Below, piece by piece: positions 13,533-21,262 of a DNA stretch of 40,126 nt. Origin of the DNA: Rhodocyclus purpureus (GTDB lineage: Bacteria > Pseudomonadota > Gammaproteobacteria > Burkholderiales > Rhodocyclaceae); assembly GCF_016653115.1 (NCBI RefSeq), contig NZ_NHRX01000056.1, positions 1 to 40,126 on the forward strand. Reading direction: 5' to 3'. Within the stretch, counting starts at the first letter, position 1. Each line of letters begins with the position of its first letter. The notes beneath the pieces were generated by a model. It saw only the letters and a program-made list of their open reading frames with translations, did not search any database and had not been told where the DNA came from. The position numbers and the translations under genes are program-made.

Positions 13533-13676
13533 GATGAAGCGAATGGGAAGGCTGTCAGTGGCGCCGTGCTTGTAACGCCGGGTGGCGAGGCTGCCCTGCT
13601 GGAGCAGCCCGCCCTTGAGGTCGCGCGGGACAGGGATCGCCGCCGCCGCGCACCGCCATGCATGTAATACGTAAAA
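13533..13676 (-). other. Open tail in frame after the dmpD stop; unresolved
   Basis: Between dmpD and dmpF, 48 sense codons follow the dmpD TGA in the same frame before another TGA (13530-13532). The second half reads like real protein (IPVPRDLKGGLLQQG, then RRYKHGATDSLPIRFI) with GC-rich third positions. No ATG, GTG or TTG start exists in this frame. It could be a gene remnant, an extended dmpD that acquired a stop, or chance in GC-rich DNA. I do not recognise a family. Confidence 0.3.
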
Positions 13677-14501
13677 TCATTCAGCGAGGAAGTCGCCGAC
13701 CAGGCGCGCGAAGCGGCCCGCGTGCTCGATCTGCGTCCAGTGCCCGCAACGTCCGAAGACGTGCAGCTGGGCGCGATCGATCCACTGCGCGAGGGTCAGC
13801 GAGGTGGACAACGGGATCACCTGGTCCTCGCGACCGTGGATGATCAGGGTCTCGTGCGGCAGCGCGCGGATGTCCTCCTCGCGGCTCGTCATCGCGTCGA
13901 CCCAGCGCTGCCGTGGCGCCGGGAACATCGCCGCGAAGGACTCCTGGAAGCCGGGCTGGATGCTCGCCGCGTAGCGCAGCTTGGCGACCTCGTCGTTCAC
14001 CAGGCTGCGGTCGAAGGCGAAGTAGTCCATGATGCGGCGCATGTTCTCGAACGAGGGCGTGTAGCCCCAGACCGCATCGAGCCCCTCGGTGATCGGGAAG
14101 GGAACGCCCACGCTGCCCATCAGCACCAGACGGCGCACGCGCTGCGGGTGACGGATGGCGAGTGCAAGCGCCAGCGCGCCGCCGAAGGAGTTACCGACGA
14201 CGTCGGCCTGCGCGATGCCGAGCGCGTCGAGCAGGCCGACCGCCTGGCCGACCCACAGGTCCATGTCGTACTTGAAGTCGTCACGGCGCTCGCTGAAGCC
14301 GAAGCCGGCCATGTCGGGGGCGATCACGCGCGCACGCTTCGCCAGTTCCGGCATCACCAGCCGCCAGTTGGCCCAGGCCGAAACGCCGGGGCCGGAACCG
14401 TGGATCATCAGCACCGGGAAGCCGCTGCCGAGATCGTGATAGTTGGTGCGGACGCCACCCGCGACGATGCTGTTGGCGACTTCGGGGCTCGTTGTGCTCA
14501 T
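13677..14501 (-). CDS. dmpD: 2-hydroxymuconic semialdehyde hydrolase
   Basis: Alpha/beta-hydrolase that hydrolyses the ring-fission product to 2-hydroxypenta-2,4-dienoate and formate (or another acid when the catechol is substituted). The 274-residue protein shows the oxyanion-hole region MIHGSGPGVSAW, the nucleophile elbow GNSFGG (Ser105), the acid in HGREDQVIP and the histidine in RCGHWTQIE. I chose the ATG at 14501 (MSTTSPEVAN); a longer frame adds 49 unlikely residues. It follows the DUF336 gene by about 50 bases and precedes dmpF. Confidence 0.93.
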   Translation of the reverse strand: MSTTSPEVANSIVAGGVRTNYHDLGSGFPVLMIHGSGPGVSAWANWRLVMPELAKRARVIAPDMAGFGFSERRDDFKYDMDLWVGQAVGLLDALGIAQADVVGNSFGGALALALAIRHPQRVRRLVLMGSVGVPFPITEGLDAVWGYTPSFENMRRIMDYFAFDRSLVNDEVAKLRYAASIQPGFQESFAAMFPAPRQRWVDAMTSREEDIRALPHETLIIHGREDQVIPLSTSLTLAQWIDRAQLHVFGRCGHWTQIEHAGRFARLVGDFLAE

Positions 14502-14550
14502 GCTCGTGCTCAGGGTCTGTCGATGGAATCGTTCAGGATCGGCGGCACGC

Positions 14551-14976
14551 TCAGGCCAGACCGATCGCGGCGAGGCCGGCGCGCGCGCATTCCTCGTCCT
14601 CTGCTTCGGAAGCGCCGGAGACACCGATGCCGCCGATCCAGTCGTCACCGACCGTGATCGGCAAGCCGCCGCCGAAGACGATCAGGCGCGGCTGGTTGGA
14701 GAAGCCGAACTTCATCCCGTCGTCGTGGCCGATGGCGCCCATCCAGGCCTTGGTCGGGAAGCCGAAACTGGCCGAGGTGTAGGCCTTGTCGATGGCCAGG
14801 TCGATCGAGTGGATGAAGGCACCGGGCATGCGCAGGAAGGCCATCAGGTTGCCGCCGCGGTCGACGACAGCGACGTTGATCTTCCAGCCGTTCTTTTCCG
14901 CGTACGCGACGGCCGCGGCGACCGCGGCGTTGGCTGCCGCGCTGGTGATGCCCTTGATTGCGGATTCGATCTGCAT
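14551..14976 (-). CDS. DUF336 (GlcG/HbpS-like) heme-binding family protein
   Basis: A 141-residue protein of the GlcG/HbpS/DUF336 family. It has the alanine-rich first helix (ANAAVAAAVAYAEKNGWK), VAVVDRGGNLMAFLRMPGA and the conserved end GGIGVSGASEAEDEECARAG. Relatives bind heme or corrinoids, or have no known activity, and often occur within aromatic-degradation clusters. AAGGGGAA precedes the ATG at 14976; a longer frame to 15042 lacks support. It is the first gene of the minus-strand arm, ahead of dmpD-dmpF-dmpG. Its role in phenol use is not established. Confidence 0.82.
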   Translation of the reverse strand: MQIESAIKGITSAAANAAVAAAVAYAEKNGWKINVAVVDRGGNLMAFLRMPGAFIHSIDLAIDKAYTSASFGFPTKAWMGAIGHDDGMKFGFSNQPRLIVFGGGLPITVGDDWIGGIGVSGASEAEDEECARAGLAAIGLA

Positions 14977-15126
14977 GCTCGATATTCCCCTTGAAAAGCC
15001 GCCGTGCGCGTGTGCACCGCGGCAGAGTGCCATAGGCAGCAAAGCCCCCCGTTAGTTCCCGCGCCGAGACGCCAGACGCGCAGGAAAAGCTGTGTATATT
15101 ATGGGGCAGAACACAGGAGAAAGAAG

Positions 15127-15666
15127 ATGACTGCAAGCACGGTTTATCGCGCAGTACGCCGGCGCGCCCGGCCGGGCTGCGCCCCGGCCTACGAGGCGCT
15201 GATCCGCGCGATGTTCGAAGACGCGCGCAAGTTTCCCGGCTACCTGTCGGCGGACCTGATCCGGCCCGAGGTCGAAGGGGGCGAGTACCAGATCATCCAG
15301 CGTTTCTCCACCGAGCAGGACCTCGAACACTGGAACAACTCGGCCGAGCGGCTGGCCTGGCTCGAAAAGCTCACGTCGGTGGCCGAAGGTGACCCCGAAT
15401 ACCGCGTGCTCAACGGACTCGACGCCTGGTTCCCGCCGACGGCGGGGACGGTCAGCAAGCCACCGCCACGCTGGCGGATGACGGCGGTGAGCTGGATGGG
15501 CATCTTCCCGACCGTGGCGCTGCTGCTCTACTTCGTCGCGCCGCACCTCGAAGTCCTGCCCTTCCTGCCGCGCGTGGCGGTGATCACGGCGCTGGTCGCG
15601 CTGCTGATGTCCTACGTGATCATGCCGCGCCTGACGCGCTGGATGGGCTGGTGGCTGCGCCGCTGA
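15127..15666 (+). CDS. Antibiotic-biosynthesis-monooxygenase (ABM) domain protein with membrane tail
   Basis: A 179-residue protein in two parts. Residues 1-95 look like a dimeric ABM/ferredoxin-like domain (YRAVRRRARPGCAPAYEALI, then FPGYLSADLIRPE and EYQIIQRFSTEQDLEHW). Residues about 115-172 hold two hydrophobic segments likely to span the membrane, ending in a basic tail. A strong AGGAGA precedes the ATG. It runs opposite to the dmpD arm and converges on dmpR. The function is unknown; an anti-oxidant, quinone- or heme-related role near the membrane is possible but unproven. Confidence 0.75.
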   Translation: MTASTVYRAVRRRARPGCAPAYEALIRAMFEDARKFPGYLSADLIRPEVEGGEYQIIQRFSTEQDLEHWNNSAERLAWLEKLTSVAEGDPEYRVLNGLDAWFPPTAGTVSKPPPRWRMTAVSWMGIFPTVALLLYFVAPHLEVLPFLPRVAVITALVALLMSYVIMPRLTRWMGWWLRR

Positions 15667-15683
15667 GGCGCTGACGGCGACCC

Positions 15684-17372
15684 TCAGGCCGGCTCGCCCT
15701 CGCGCTTCTTCAGCCGGTATTGCAACTGCGGACGGGTGATGCCGAGCAGGCGCGCGGCTGCGGCGAGGTTGCCGGAAGAACGGCTGACCGCGGCGTCGAG
15801 CAGCCGCTTCTCGAGCTCGTCGAGCGAGATGCCCGAGGCCATGATGTCGTCGAGCAACGAAGGCGATGCCTGCGCCATGGCCGACTTCGGCTGCAGGCTG
15901 CCGGAAGCGGCGATCGCGCTCTCGCCGTCGGCGGCTTCACCGAGCATCGACGACAGGTGACTGACTTCGATCCAGCCTCCCGCCGGCGCCAGGATCACGC
16001 CGCGCTCGATCGTGTTCTGCAACTCGCGGATGTTGCCCGGCCAGGGATGGCGCTTGAGCGCCTGTAGCGCGAGGTCGCTGATCCCCTGCAGCCGCTTCTC
16101 GTACTTGATGCAGAAGCGTTCGAGCATGTCCTCGACCAGCGACGGGATGTCGGCGAGGCGCTCGCGCAAGGGCGGGATGCGCACCGGGTAGACGTTGAGG
16201 CGGTAATAGAGGTCGGCGCGGAAGCGTCCATCCTTGACCGCCTGCTCCAGATCGACGTTGGTGGCGGCAACCAGGCGGACATTGACCTTGCGCGAGCGAT
16301 CGTCGCCGATACGCTCGACCTCGCCCTCCTGCACCACGCGCAGGAGCTTGGCCTGCGCCGCCAGCGGCAGTTCGCCGACTTCGTCGAGGAACAGCGTGCC
16401 GCCGTCGGCGCGCTCGAACTTGCCCATGCGCGAGGCGTTGGCGCCCGTGAAGGCGCCCTTCTCGACGCCGAAAAGTTCCGATTCGATCAGCTCGCTCGGC
16501 ATCGCTGCGCAATTGATGGCGACGAAGGGGCCGTCGCGGCGCTTGCTCTCCTGGTGCAGCAGGCGCGCGAAGCGCTCCTTGCCGACCCCGGTTTCACCGA
16601 GCAGGAGCACGGTCACCTGCGTCGCCGAGGCGCGCGAGACGAGGTCGATCGCGTGGCCGAAGGCGAAGGAGCTGCCGACCAGCTGCCACTTCTGGCAGCG
16701 CTCGAGCAGGCTGGAGCGCAGGTAATCGATCTGGCTGCGCATTTCGAGCAGGCGGTTGATCACCGCACCTTCGGAGAAGTAATGGACGTAGTCGGCAGCG
16801 TCCTCCCACTCTTCGAGCGGCTTGCCGACGATGCGGCAGGCATTGTGACCACAGGCCAGGCACTCGACTTCCTTGAACAGGATGAAGCGCCCCATGAAGG
16901 TCGAGGTGTAGCCCGAGGCATAGCCGATCAGCGACCAGCAGATCGGCCCGCCGTCGTCCCCCGGGTCGCCGGGGTGATGCACGTCCTCCTCCCAGGCGTT
17001 CTCCCAGATGAATTCGCCGTAGAACTTGCCCTGCTCGACGTCGAGCTCCAGCGAGACCGGCTTGACGCGGACCAGCCCCTCAAGCATGTGCAATTGCGGA
17101 CCGGTCAGGAAGGCATCCTGCACGCTGCGCTCGCCGCGGATCCGTTGCGCGAGTTCGCCGTCGCGCACTCCCGAGGCGTAGCCCATCCGCGTCATGATAC
17201 GGCGTGCCTGCTCGGTGCCGAGCGCAGCGATCAGATCCTTGCGCAGCGCGCCGAGCGCGGCGACGTGCATCAGGATCATGCGATTCTCGCCCATCCAGAT
17301 GCTGCCCTCACGTTCGGAGAAACGAACCAGTTCCCGCAGATCGCTGGCTTCAGGATAAGCAAGTCTTGCCAT
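15684..17372 (-). CDS. dmpR: Phenol-sensing sigma-54 activator, DmpR/MopR type
   Basis: NtrC-family enhancer-binding protein that senses phenols and activates sigma-54 promoters. The 562-residue length equals that of DmpR-type regulators. It has an N-terminal XylR_N/V4R sensor (about 1-210), an AAA+ domain with Walker A GETGVGKE (259-266), the sigma-54 contact loop GAFTGA (306-311) and Walker B GTLFLDEVGE, and a C-terminal Fis-type helix-turn-helix. Cys145, Glu168, Cys171 and Cys179 match the order and spacing of the zinc ligands I recall from MopR. The ATG at 17372 (MARLAYPEA) has GGAG upstream. It is divergent from dmpK across the promoter it should control. Confidence 0.94.
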   Translation of the reverse strand: MARLAYPEASDLRELVRFSEREGSIWMGENRMILMHVAALGALRKDLIAALGTEQARRIMTRMGYASGVRDGELAQRIRGERSVQDAFLTGPQLHMLEGLVRVKPVSLELDVEQGKFYGEFIWENAWEEDVHHPGDPGDDGGPICWSLIGYASGYTSTFMGRFILFKEVECLACGHNACRIVGKPLEEWEDAADYVHYFSEGAVINRLLEMRSQIDYLRSSLLERCQKWQLVGSSFAFGHAIDLVSRASATQVTVLLLGETGVGKERFARLLHQESKRRDGPFVAINCAAMPSELIESELFGVEKGAFTGANASRMGKFERADGGTLFLDEVGELPLAAQAKLLRVVQEGEVERIGDDRSRKVNVRLVAATNVDLEQAVKDGRFRADLYYRLNVYPVRIPPLRERLADIPSLVEDMLERFCIKYEKRLQGISDLALQALKRHPWPGNIRELQNTIERGVILAPAGGWIEVSHLSSMLGEAADGESAIAASGSLQPKSAMAQASPSLLDDIMASGISLDELEKRLLDAAVSRSSGNLAAAARLLGITRPQLQYRLKKREGEPA

Positions 17373-17428
17373 TTGTCTCACTCCGAGCCCCGGGCTGCCC
17401 CGAGGCGAAACCGGGCCGGATCGGCCTC

Positions 17429-17438
17429 TTGTATACAA
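17429..17438. promoter_or_regulatory. TTGTATACAA palindrome upstream of dmpR
   Basis: A perfect 10-base palindrome 57 bases before the dmpR start, in an AT-rich patch that also gives TAATAT on the minus strand, a possible -10 for dmpR. Such palindromes are typical operators for GntR-family repressors. No repressor gene of that type is in the window. Confidence 0.35.
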
Positions 17439-17495
17439 ATATTAGCGCCGCTGGCGCGGCAGCGACAGTCCACCGACGCTCCGCTCATCGCCGGG

Positions 17496-17544
17496 TTGAT
17501 GAAAAGCTCAAGACGCAAGCCCTCCGTTTGATCAAATCGTAACA
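17496..17544. promoter_or_regulatory. Paired DmpR/XylR-type upstream activating sequences
   Basis: UAS1 (17496-17511) reads TTGATGAAAAGCTCAA and UAS2 (17529-17544) reads TTGATCAAATCGTAAC. They match the TTGATCAATTGATCAA-type consensus at about 12 and 11 of 16 bases. The two lie 33 bases apart, close to three helical turns, and are centred roughly 100 and 132 bases upstream of the predicted start. That is the arrangement known for XylR/DmpR promoters. A further dyad GTAACA-AGC-TGTTAC (17540-17554) overlaps the second site. Confidence 0.7.
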
Positions 17545-17609
17545 AGCTGTTACGGGGCTTATCCGGTTTTCTTCCAAGCTTATGAGCGAAATCATCGACT
17601 TGCCTGCGC

Positions 17610-17626
17610 TGGCACGCTTCCTGTTT
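17610..17626 (+). promoter_or_regulatory. Sigma-54 promoter of the phenol hydroxylase operon
   Basis: TGGCACG (17610-17616) is a perfect -24 element. With the correct spacing, CTGTTT (17621-17626) provides the -12 region, with G kept but T replacing the usual C after it. Transcription would start near 17636, leaving a leader of about 40 bases before dmpK. The divergent DmpR-type activator and the paired upstream sites support this call. Confidence 0.75.
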
Positions 17627-17677
17627 ATGGGAGATGGGCAGCACAGACCCACTTCTCAGAAGATGATGGAGACGAGC

Positions 17678-17956
17678 ATGAAAAAACAGGAAGCGCTGGA
17701 ACCGCAAACGAACTTCGACCCCGCGCGTCGCTACGTCCGCGTCTGCAAGCGGCGCGACGACGGCTTCGTCGAGTTCGAATTCTCGATCGGCGAGCCTGCG
17801 CTCGCCGTCGAGTTGATGTTGCCGGAAACGGCCTTCCACGAGTTCTGCCTGGCCAACGAAGTCATCCTCCTCGAACCGGCATCAGGCGAGGCGGTGGACT
17901 GGGTGGCCAGACTCAACCAGGCATCGCTGCGCGATATCGAGGATGCCGCCAAGTAA
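17678..17956 (+). CDS. dmpK: Phenol hydroxylase assembly protein DmpK
   Basis: A 92-residue protein matching DmpK/PhK, the small auxiliary protein that helps insert iron into the hydroxylase oxygenase. The core is the family pattern NFDPARRYVRVCKRRDDGFVEF...EFCLANEVILL. I chose the ATG at 17678 because GGAG lies 6 bases before it and the length then equals DmpK. Earlier in-frame starts reach back into the sigma-54 promoter. It is the first gene of the plus-strand operon. Confidence 0.9.
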   Translation: MKKQEALEPQTNFDPARRYVRVCKRRDDGFVEFEFSIGEPALAVELMLPETAFHEFCLANEVILLEPASGEAVDWVARLNQASLRDIEDAAK

Positions 17957-18001
17957 GCCCCGCACAGGGCCCCGGTAACAAACACCGTAGAGGAGAGACG
18001 A

Positions 18002-18997
18002 ATGCAAATCGATTTGCGCACAGTGGCAATCAAGCCGGTGCGGAACACTTTTGACCATATCGCCCGCCGTTTCGGCGACAAGCCTGCCAGCCGTTATCAG
18101 GAGGGTACGTATGACCTCCAGCAGGACTTCAAGTTCCACTACCGTCCGACCTGGGAACCCGAGCTCGAGACCTTCGACGAGCGCCGTACCGCGATCAAGA
18201 TGAAGGACTGGTACGCGCTGAAGGATCCGCGCCAGTACTACTACGGCGCCTGGACCATCGCCCGTTCGCGCCAGCAGGACGCCGCCGAATCGAGCTTCGA
18301 GATGATCGAGGACCGCGGCCTCGCCGACACGGTGCCGGCCGACCTGCGCCAGACGGCACTCGACGTCCTCCTGCCTCTGCGCCATGCCGAGTGGGGCGGC
18401 AACATGGGCAACTCCTACATCGCCGGCTACGGCTACGGCGCGGCGATCACCCAGCCCTGCCTCTATCACGCGATGGATCACCTGGCCGTGGCGCAGTACC
18501 TGACGCGCATGGGCATCGAGCTCGGCGGCGTGGACGCCCTCGACGCTGCCAAGACGGCGTGGATGGAAGCACCGATGTGGCAGCCGCTGCGCCGTCACGT
18601 CGAAAACCTGTTCGTGGTCAAGGACTGGTTCGAGATCTTCGTCGCGCAGAACCTGGTTCTCGAGGGCCTCGCCTACCCGCTCTTCTTCGACCATCTCGAC
18701 GCGCACTTCGCGGCCAACGGCGGCACCGTCATCTCGATGATGAACCGCTTCGCCGCCGAATGGGCGGGTGAGTCGGCCAAGTGGGTCGATGCGCAGATCA
18801 AGGTGGCGGCTGCCGAATCGGCCGAGAACAAGGCACAGCTGAGCGCCTGGGCTCGCCAGTACCGTACGCTGACGCTCGAAGCATTGAAGCCGCTGGCCGA
18901 GCGCGCCTTCGGCGACAACGCCGACGAAGTGCTGAACGAAGTGGTCAGCCAGTTCAACACCCGCTGCACGAAGCTCGGCCTCGCCGTCCAGGAGTAG
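18002..18997 (+). CDS. dmpL: Phenol hydroxylase beta (small oxygenase) subunit
   Basis: Non-iron subunit of the (alpha-beta-gamma)2 oxygenase of multicomponent phenol hydroxylase. The 331-residue protein has the beta-subunit features KPVRNTFDHIARRFGDKPASRYQEGTYDLQ at the start (read in two parts) and DWYALKDPRQYYYG. GAGGAGAG precedes the ATG, and the next gene begins two bases after the stop, so translation is likely coupled. Confidence 0.94.
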   Translation: MQIDLRTVAIKPVRNTFDHIARRFGDKPASRYQEGTYDLQQDFKFHYRPTWEPELETFDERRTAIKMKDWYALKDPRQYYYGAWTIARSRQQDAAESSFEMIEDRGLADTVPADLRQTALDVLLPLRHAEWGGNMGNSYIAGYGYGAAITQPCLYHAMDHLAVAQYLTRMGIELGGVDALDAAKTAWMEAPMWQPLRRHVENLFVVKDWFEIFVAQNLVLEGLAYPLFFDHLDAHFAANGGTVISMMNRFAAEWAGESAKWVDAQIKVAAAESAENKAQLSAWARQYRTLTLEALKPLAERAFGDNADEVLNEVVSQFNTRCTKLGLAVQE

Positions 18998-18999
18998 TC

Positions 19000-19269
19000 A
19001 TGTCCAAAGTATTCATCGCATTGCAGACCAACGAGGACTCGCGTCCGATCGTCGAGGCGATCCTCGCCGACAACCCGCTCGCCGAAGCCGACTACCAGCC
19101 GGCGATGGTCAAGGTGAGCGCCGAGGACACGCTCGTCATCAAGCGCGAGACGATCGAGGAACTGATCGGCCGCGACTACGACCTGCAGGAAATTCAGGTC
19201 AACATGATCACGATGTCCGGTTACCTCGACGAAGACGAAGACGAGTTCCGTCTGTCATGGAAGAATTAA
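19000..19269 (+). CDS. dmpM: Phenol hydroxylase coupling/effector protein
   Basis: An 89-residue cofactor-free protein equivalent to MmoB/DmpM. It binds the oxygenase to tune oxygen activation and couple electron transfer to hydroxylation. The start MSKVFIALQTNEDSRPIVEA and the acidic C-terminus (DEDEDEFRLSW) are family features. The ATG lies 2 bases after the dmpL stop, with GGAG inside the dmpL end. Confidence 0.93.
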   Translation: MSKVFIALQTNEDSRPIVEAILADNPLAEADYQPAMVKVSAEDTLVIKRETIEELIGRDYDLQEIQVNMITMSGYLDEDEDEFRLSWKN

Positions 19270-19281
19270 GGAGCTAAGCAC

Positions 19282-20835
19282 ATGGATATGCAAGTCAAGA
19301 AGAAGAAGCTGGGTCTCAAGGAGAAGTATGCCCACATGACCCGCGGCCTCGACTGGCAGCCGAGCTACCAGACGAAGGAAGCGGTCTTCCCGTACGCGAC
19401 CTACGAAGGCATCAAGGTTCACGACTGGGACAAGTGGGAAGACCCGTTCCGCCTGACCATGGACGCGTACTGGAAGTACCAGGCCGAGAAGGAACGCAAG
19501 CTGTACGCCGTGCTCGACGCCTTCGCGCAGAACAACGGTCACCTGGGCCTCACCGACGCGCGCTATCTGAATGCGGTCAAGCTGTTCCTGACCGGCATCT
19601 CGCCGCTCGAGTACATGGCGCACCGCGGCTTCGCCACCGCCGGCCGCAACTTCCCCGGCGTCGGCCCGCGTGTCGCCTGCCTGATGCAGGCGGTCGACGA
19701 GATCCGTCACTCGCAGACGCAGATCCACGCGATCTCCAACTACAACAAGTACTACAACGGCTTCCACGACTTCAAGCACATGCTTGAGCGCGTCTGGTAC
19801 CTGTCGGTGCCGAAGTCCTTCTTCGACGACGCCTTCTCGGCCGGCCCCTTCGAATGGATGGTCGCGATCGGCTTCTCGTTCGAGTACGTGCTGACCAACC
19901 TGCTGTTCGTGCCGTTCATGTCCGGTGCCGCCTACAACGGCGACATGGCGACGGTGACCTTCGGCTTCTCGGCGCAGTCGGACGAAGCACGGCACATGAC
20001 GCTGGGCCTCGAGTGCATCAAGTTCATGCTCGAACAGGACCCGGACAACGTGCCGATCGTGCAGAAGTGGATCGACAAGTGGGCCTGGCGCGGCGTACGC
20101 GTGCTCTCGCTGGTCAGCATGATGATGGACTACATGCTGCCGAAGCGCGTGATGAGCTGGAAGGAAGCGTGGGAGATCTACTTCGAGCAGAACGGCGGCG
20201 CGCTGTTCAACGACCTCGCGCGCTACGGCATCAAGATGCCCGAGTGCCTGTCGCGCGCCTCGATCGACAAGGAACACGCCTCGCACCAGACCTGGTCGAT
20301 CCTGTACCAGTACGGCGGCGCCGCGGCCTTCCACACGTTCATGCCGAGCGACGAGGAAATGGACTGGCTGTCGGCCAAGTACCCGAACACCTTCGACAAG
20401 TACTACCGCGAGCGCTTCACCTACTGGCGCGAGCAGGAGCAGAAGGGCAACCGCTTCTACAACAACACGCTGCCGATGCTCTGCCAGGTCTGCCAGGTGC
20501 CGATGGCCGTCACCGAGCCGGACAACATGCTGCAGATCAGCTACCGCGAGTCCGACTACAAGGGCGAGAAGTACCACACCTGCTCGGACGGCTGTAAGCA
20601 GATCTTCGACGACGAACCGGAGAAGTACATCCAGGCCTGGCTGCCGGTGCACCAGATCTACATGGGCAACTGCTTCCCCGAGGGCACCGACCCGACCGTC
20701 GAGGGCTTCGACCCGCTGGCCAAGGTGCTCGAGTGGTACCACCTCGTCCCGGGCAAGGACAACATGGACTACAACGGCTCCGAAGACCAGAAGAACTTCA
20801 ACGCCTGGCGCGGCCTGGCGACGAAGAACGACTGA
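19282..20835 (+). CDS. dmpN: Phenol hydroxylase alpha (large oxygenase) subunit
   Basis: Catalytic di-iron subunit that hydroxylates phenol to catechol with O2. The 517-residue protein carries all six expected iron ligands at canonical spacing: Glu110 (SPLEYMAHRG), Glu140 and His143 (DEIRHSQ), Glu201 (FSFEYVL), Glu235 and His238 (DEARHMT). The C-terminal part (about 395-450) is a YHS-type segment with four cysteines (CQVCQ and CSDGCKQIF). It is followed by a strong hairpin before dmpO. Confidence 0.96.
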   Translation: MDMQVKKKKLGLKEKYAHMTRGLDWQPSYQTKEAVFPYATYEGIKVHDWDKWEDPFRLTMDAYWKYQAEKERKLYAVLDAFAQNNGHLGLTDARYLNAVKLFLTGISPLEYMAHRGFATAGRNFPGVGPRVACLMQAVDEIRHSQTQIHAISNYNKYYNGFHDFKHMLERVWYLSVPKSFFDDAFSAGPFEWMVAIGFSFEYVLTNLLFVPFMSGAAYNGDMATVTFGFSAQSDEARHMTLGLECIKFMLEQDPDNVPIVQKWIDKWAWRGVRVLSLVSMMMDYMLPKRVMSWKEAWEIYFEQNGGALFNDLARYGIKMPECLSRASIDKEHASHQTWSILYQYGGAAAFHTFMPSDEEMDWLSAKYPNTFDKYYRERFTYWREQEQKGNRFYNNTLPMLCQVCQVPMAVTEPDNMLQISYRESDYKGEKYHTCSDGCKQIFDDEPEKYIQAWLPVHQIYMGNCFPEGTDPTVEGFDPLAKVLEWYHLVPGKDNMDYNGSEDQKNFNAWRGLATKND

Positions 20836-20844
20836 CGACCGACA

Positions 20845-20867
20845 GCGGGGAGGTCAGACCTCCCCGC
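20845..20867 (+). other. Intercistronic hairpin between dmpN and dmpO
   Basis: A perfect 10-base-pair stem (GCGGGGAGGT / ACCTCCCCGC) with a three-base loop fills most of the 54-base gap. There is no T-run, and essential genes for the same enzyme follow. It is therefore more likely an RNA-stability or processing element than a terminator. Confidence 0.6.
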
Positions 20868-20889
20868 GACACCGACGAAGGGGATGAAA

Positions 20890-21249
20890 ATGGCTGTAAA
20901 AGCAATCAGCAAGTACGAGTTCGCTCCGGCCGACTCGGTCGACAAGTTCCACGGTGCCCAACTGCTCTACGTCTGCTGGGACGACCACCTGATGTTCTGC
21001 TCGCCGCTCGCCTACTGCCTGCCGCCGAACACGCCTTTCCGCGATCTGTGCGAAAAGATCCTGCCGAAGTCCTACGGCTACCACCCGGACTGGGCGCAGG
21101 TCGACATGAGCAAGGCGACCTGGCTCAAGTCCGGCCAGCCGTTCGCGGTCGACATGGACAAGACGCTCGGCGAGTTGGGCCTCAAGCACAAGGACGTGCT
21201 GCGCTTCAAGACGCCGGGGCTGAACGGACTCAACGGTTCGGGTTTCTAG
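20890..21249 (+). CDS. dmpO: Phenol hydroxylase gamma subunit
   Basis: The 119-residue third oxygenase subunit, the same length as DmpO. It includes FHGAQLLYVCWDDHLMFCSP and LPKSYGYHPDWAQVD. I chose the ATG at 20890 because AGGGG is properly spaced there; the in-frame ATG at 20884 would overlap it. dmpP begins 13 bases after its stop. Confidence 0.93.
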   Translation: MAVKAISKYEFAPADSVDKFHGAQLLYVCWDDHLMFCSPLAYCLPPNTPFRDLCEKILPKSYGYHPDWAQVDMSKATWLKSGQPFAVDMDKTLGELGLKHKDVLRFKTPGLNGLNGSGF

Positions 21250-21262
21250 GAGCACGGGCGCC

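Noticed and set aside
13512-13667. A 50-codon frame starting at an ATG near 13667 (minus) whose TGA overlaps the dmpF ATG
   Set aside because: The overlap looks like translational coupling, but the protein is Arg/Ser/Ala-rich with shadow-like composition. The competing frame (13533-13676) looks more coding, so neither is called as a gene.
17582-17677. Upstream extension of dmpK beginning at the ATG at 17582
   Set aside because: It would place the sigma-54 promoter inside the gene and make the protein 32 residues longer than DmpK. The ATG at 17678 has the better ribosome binding site.
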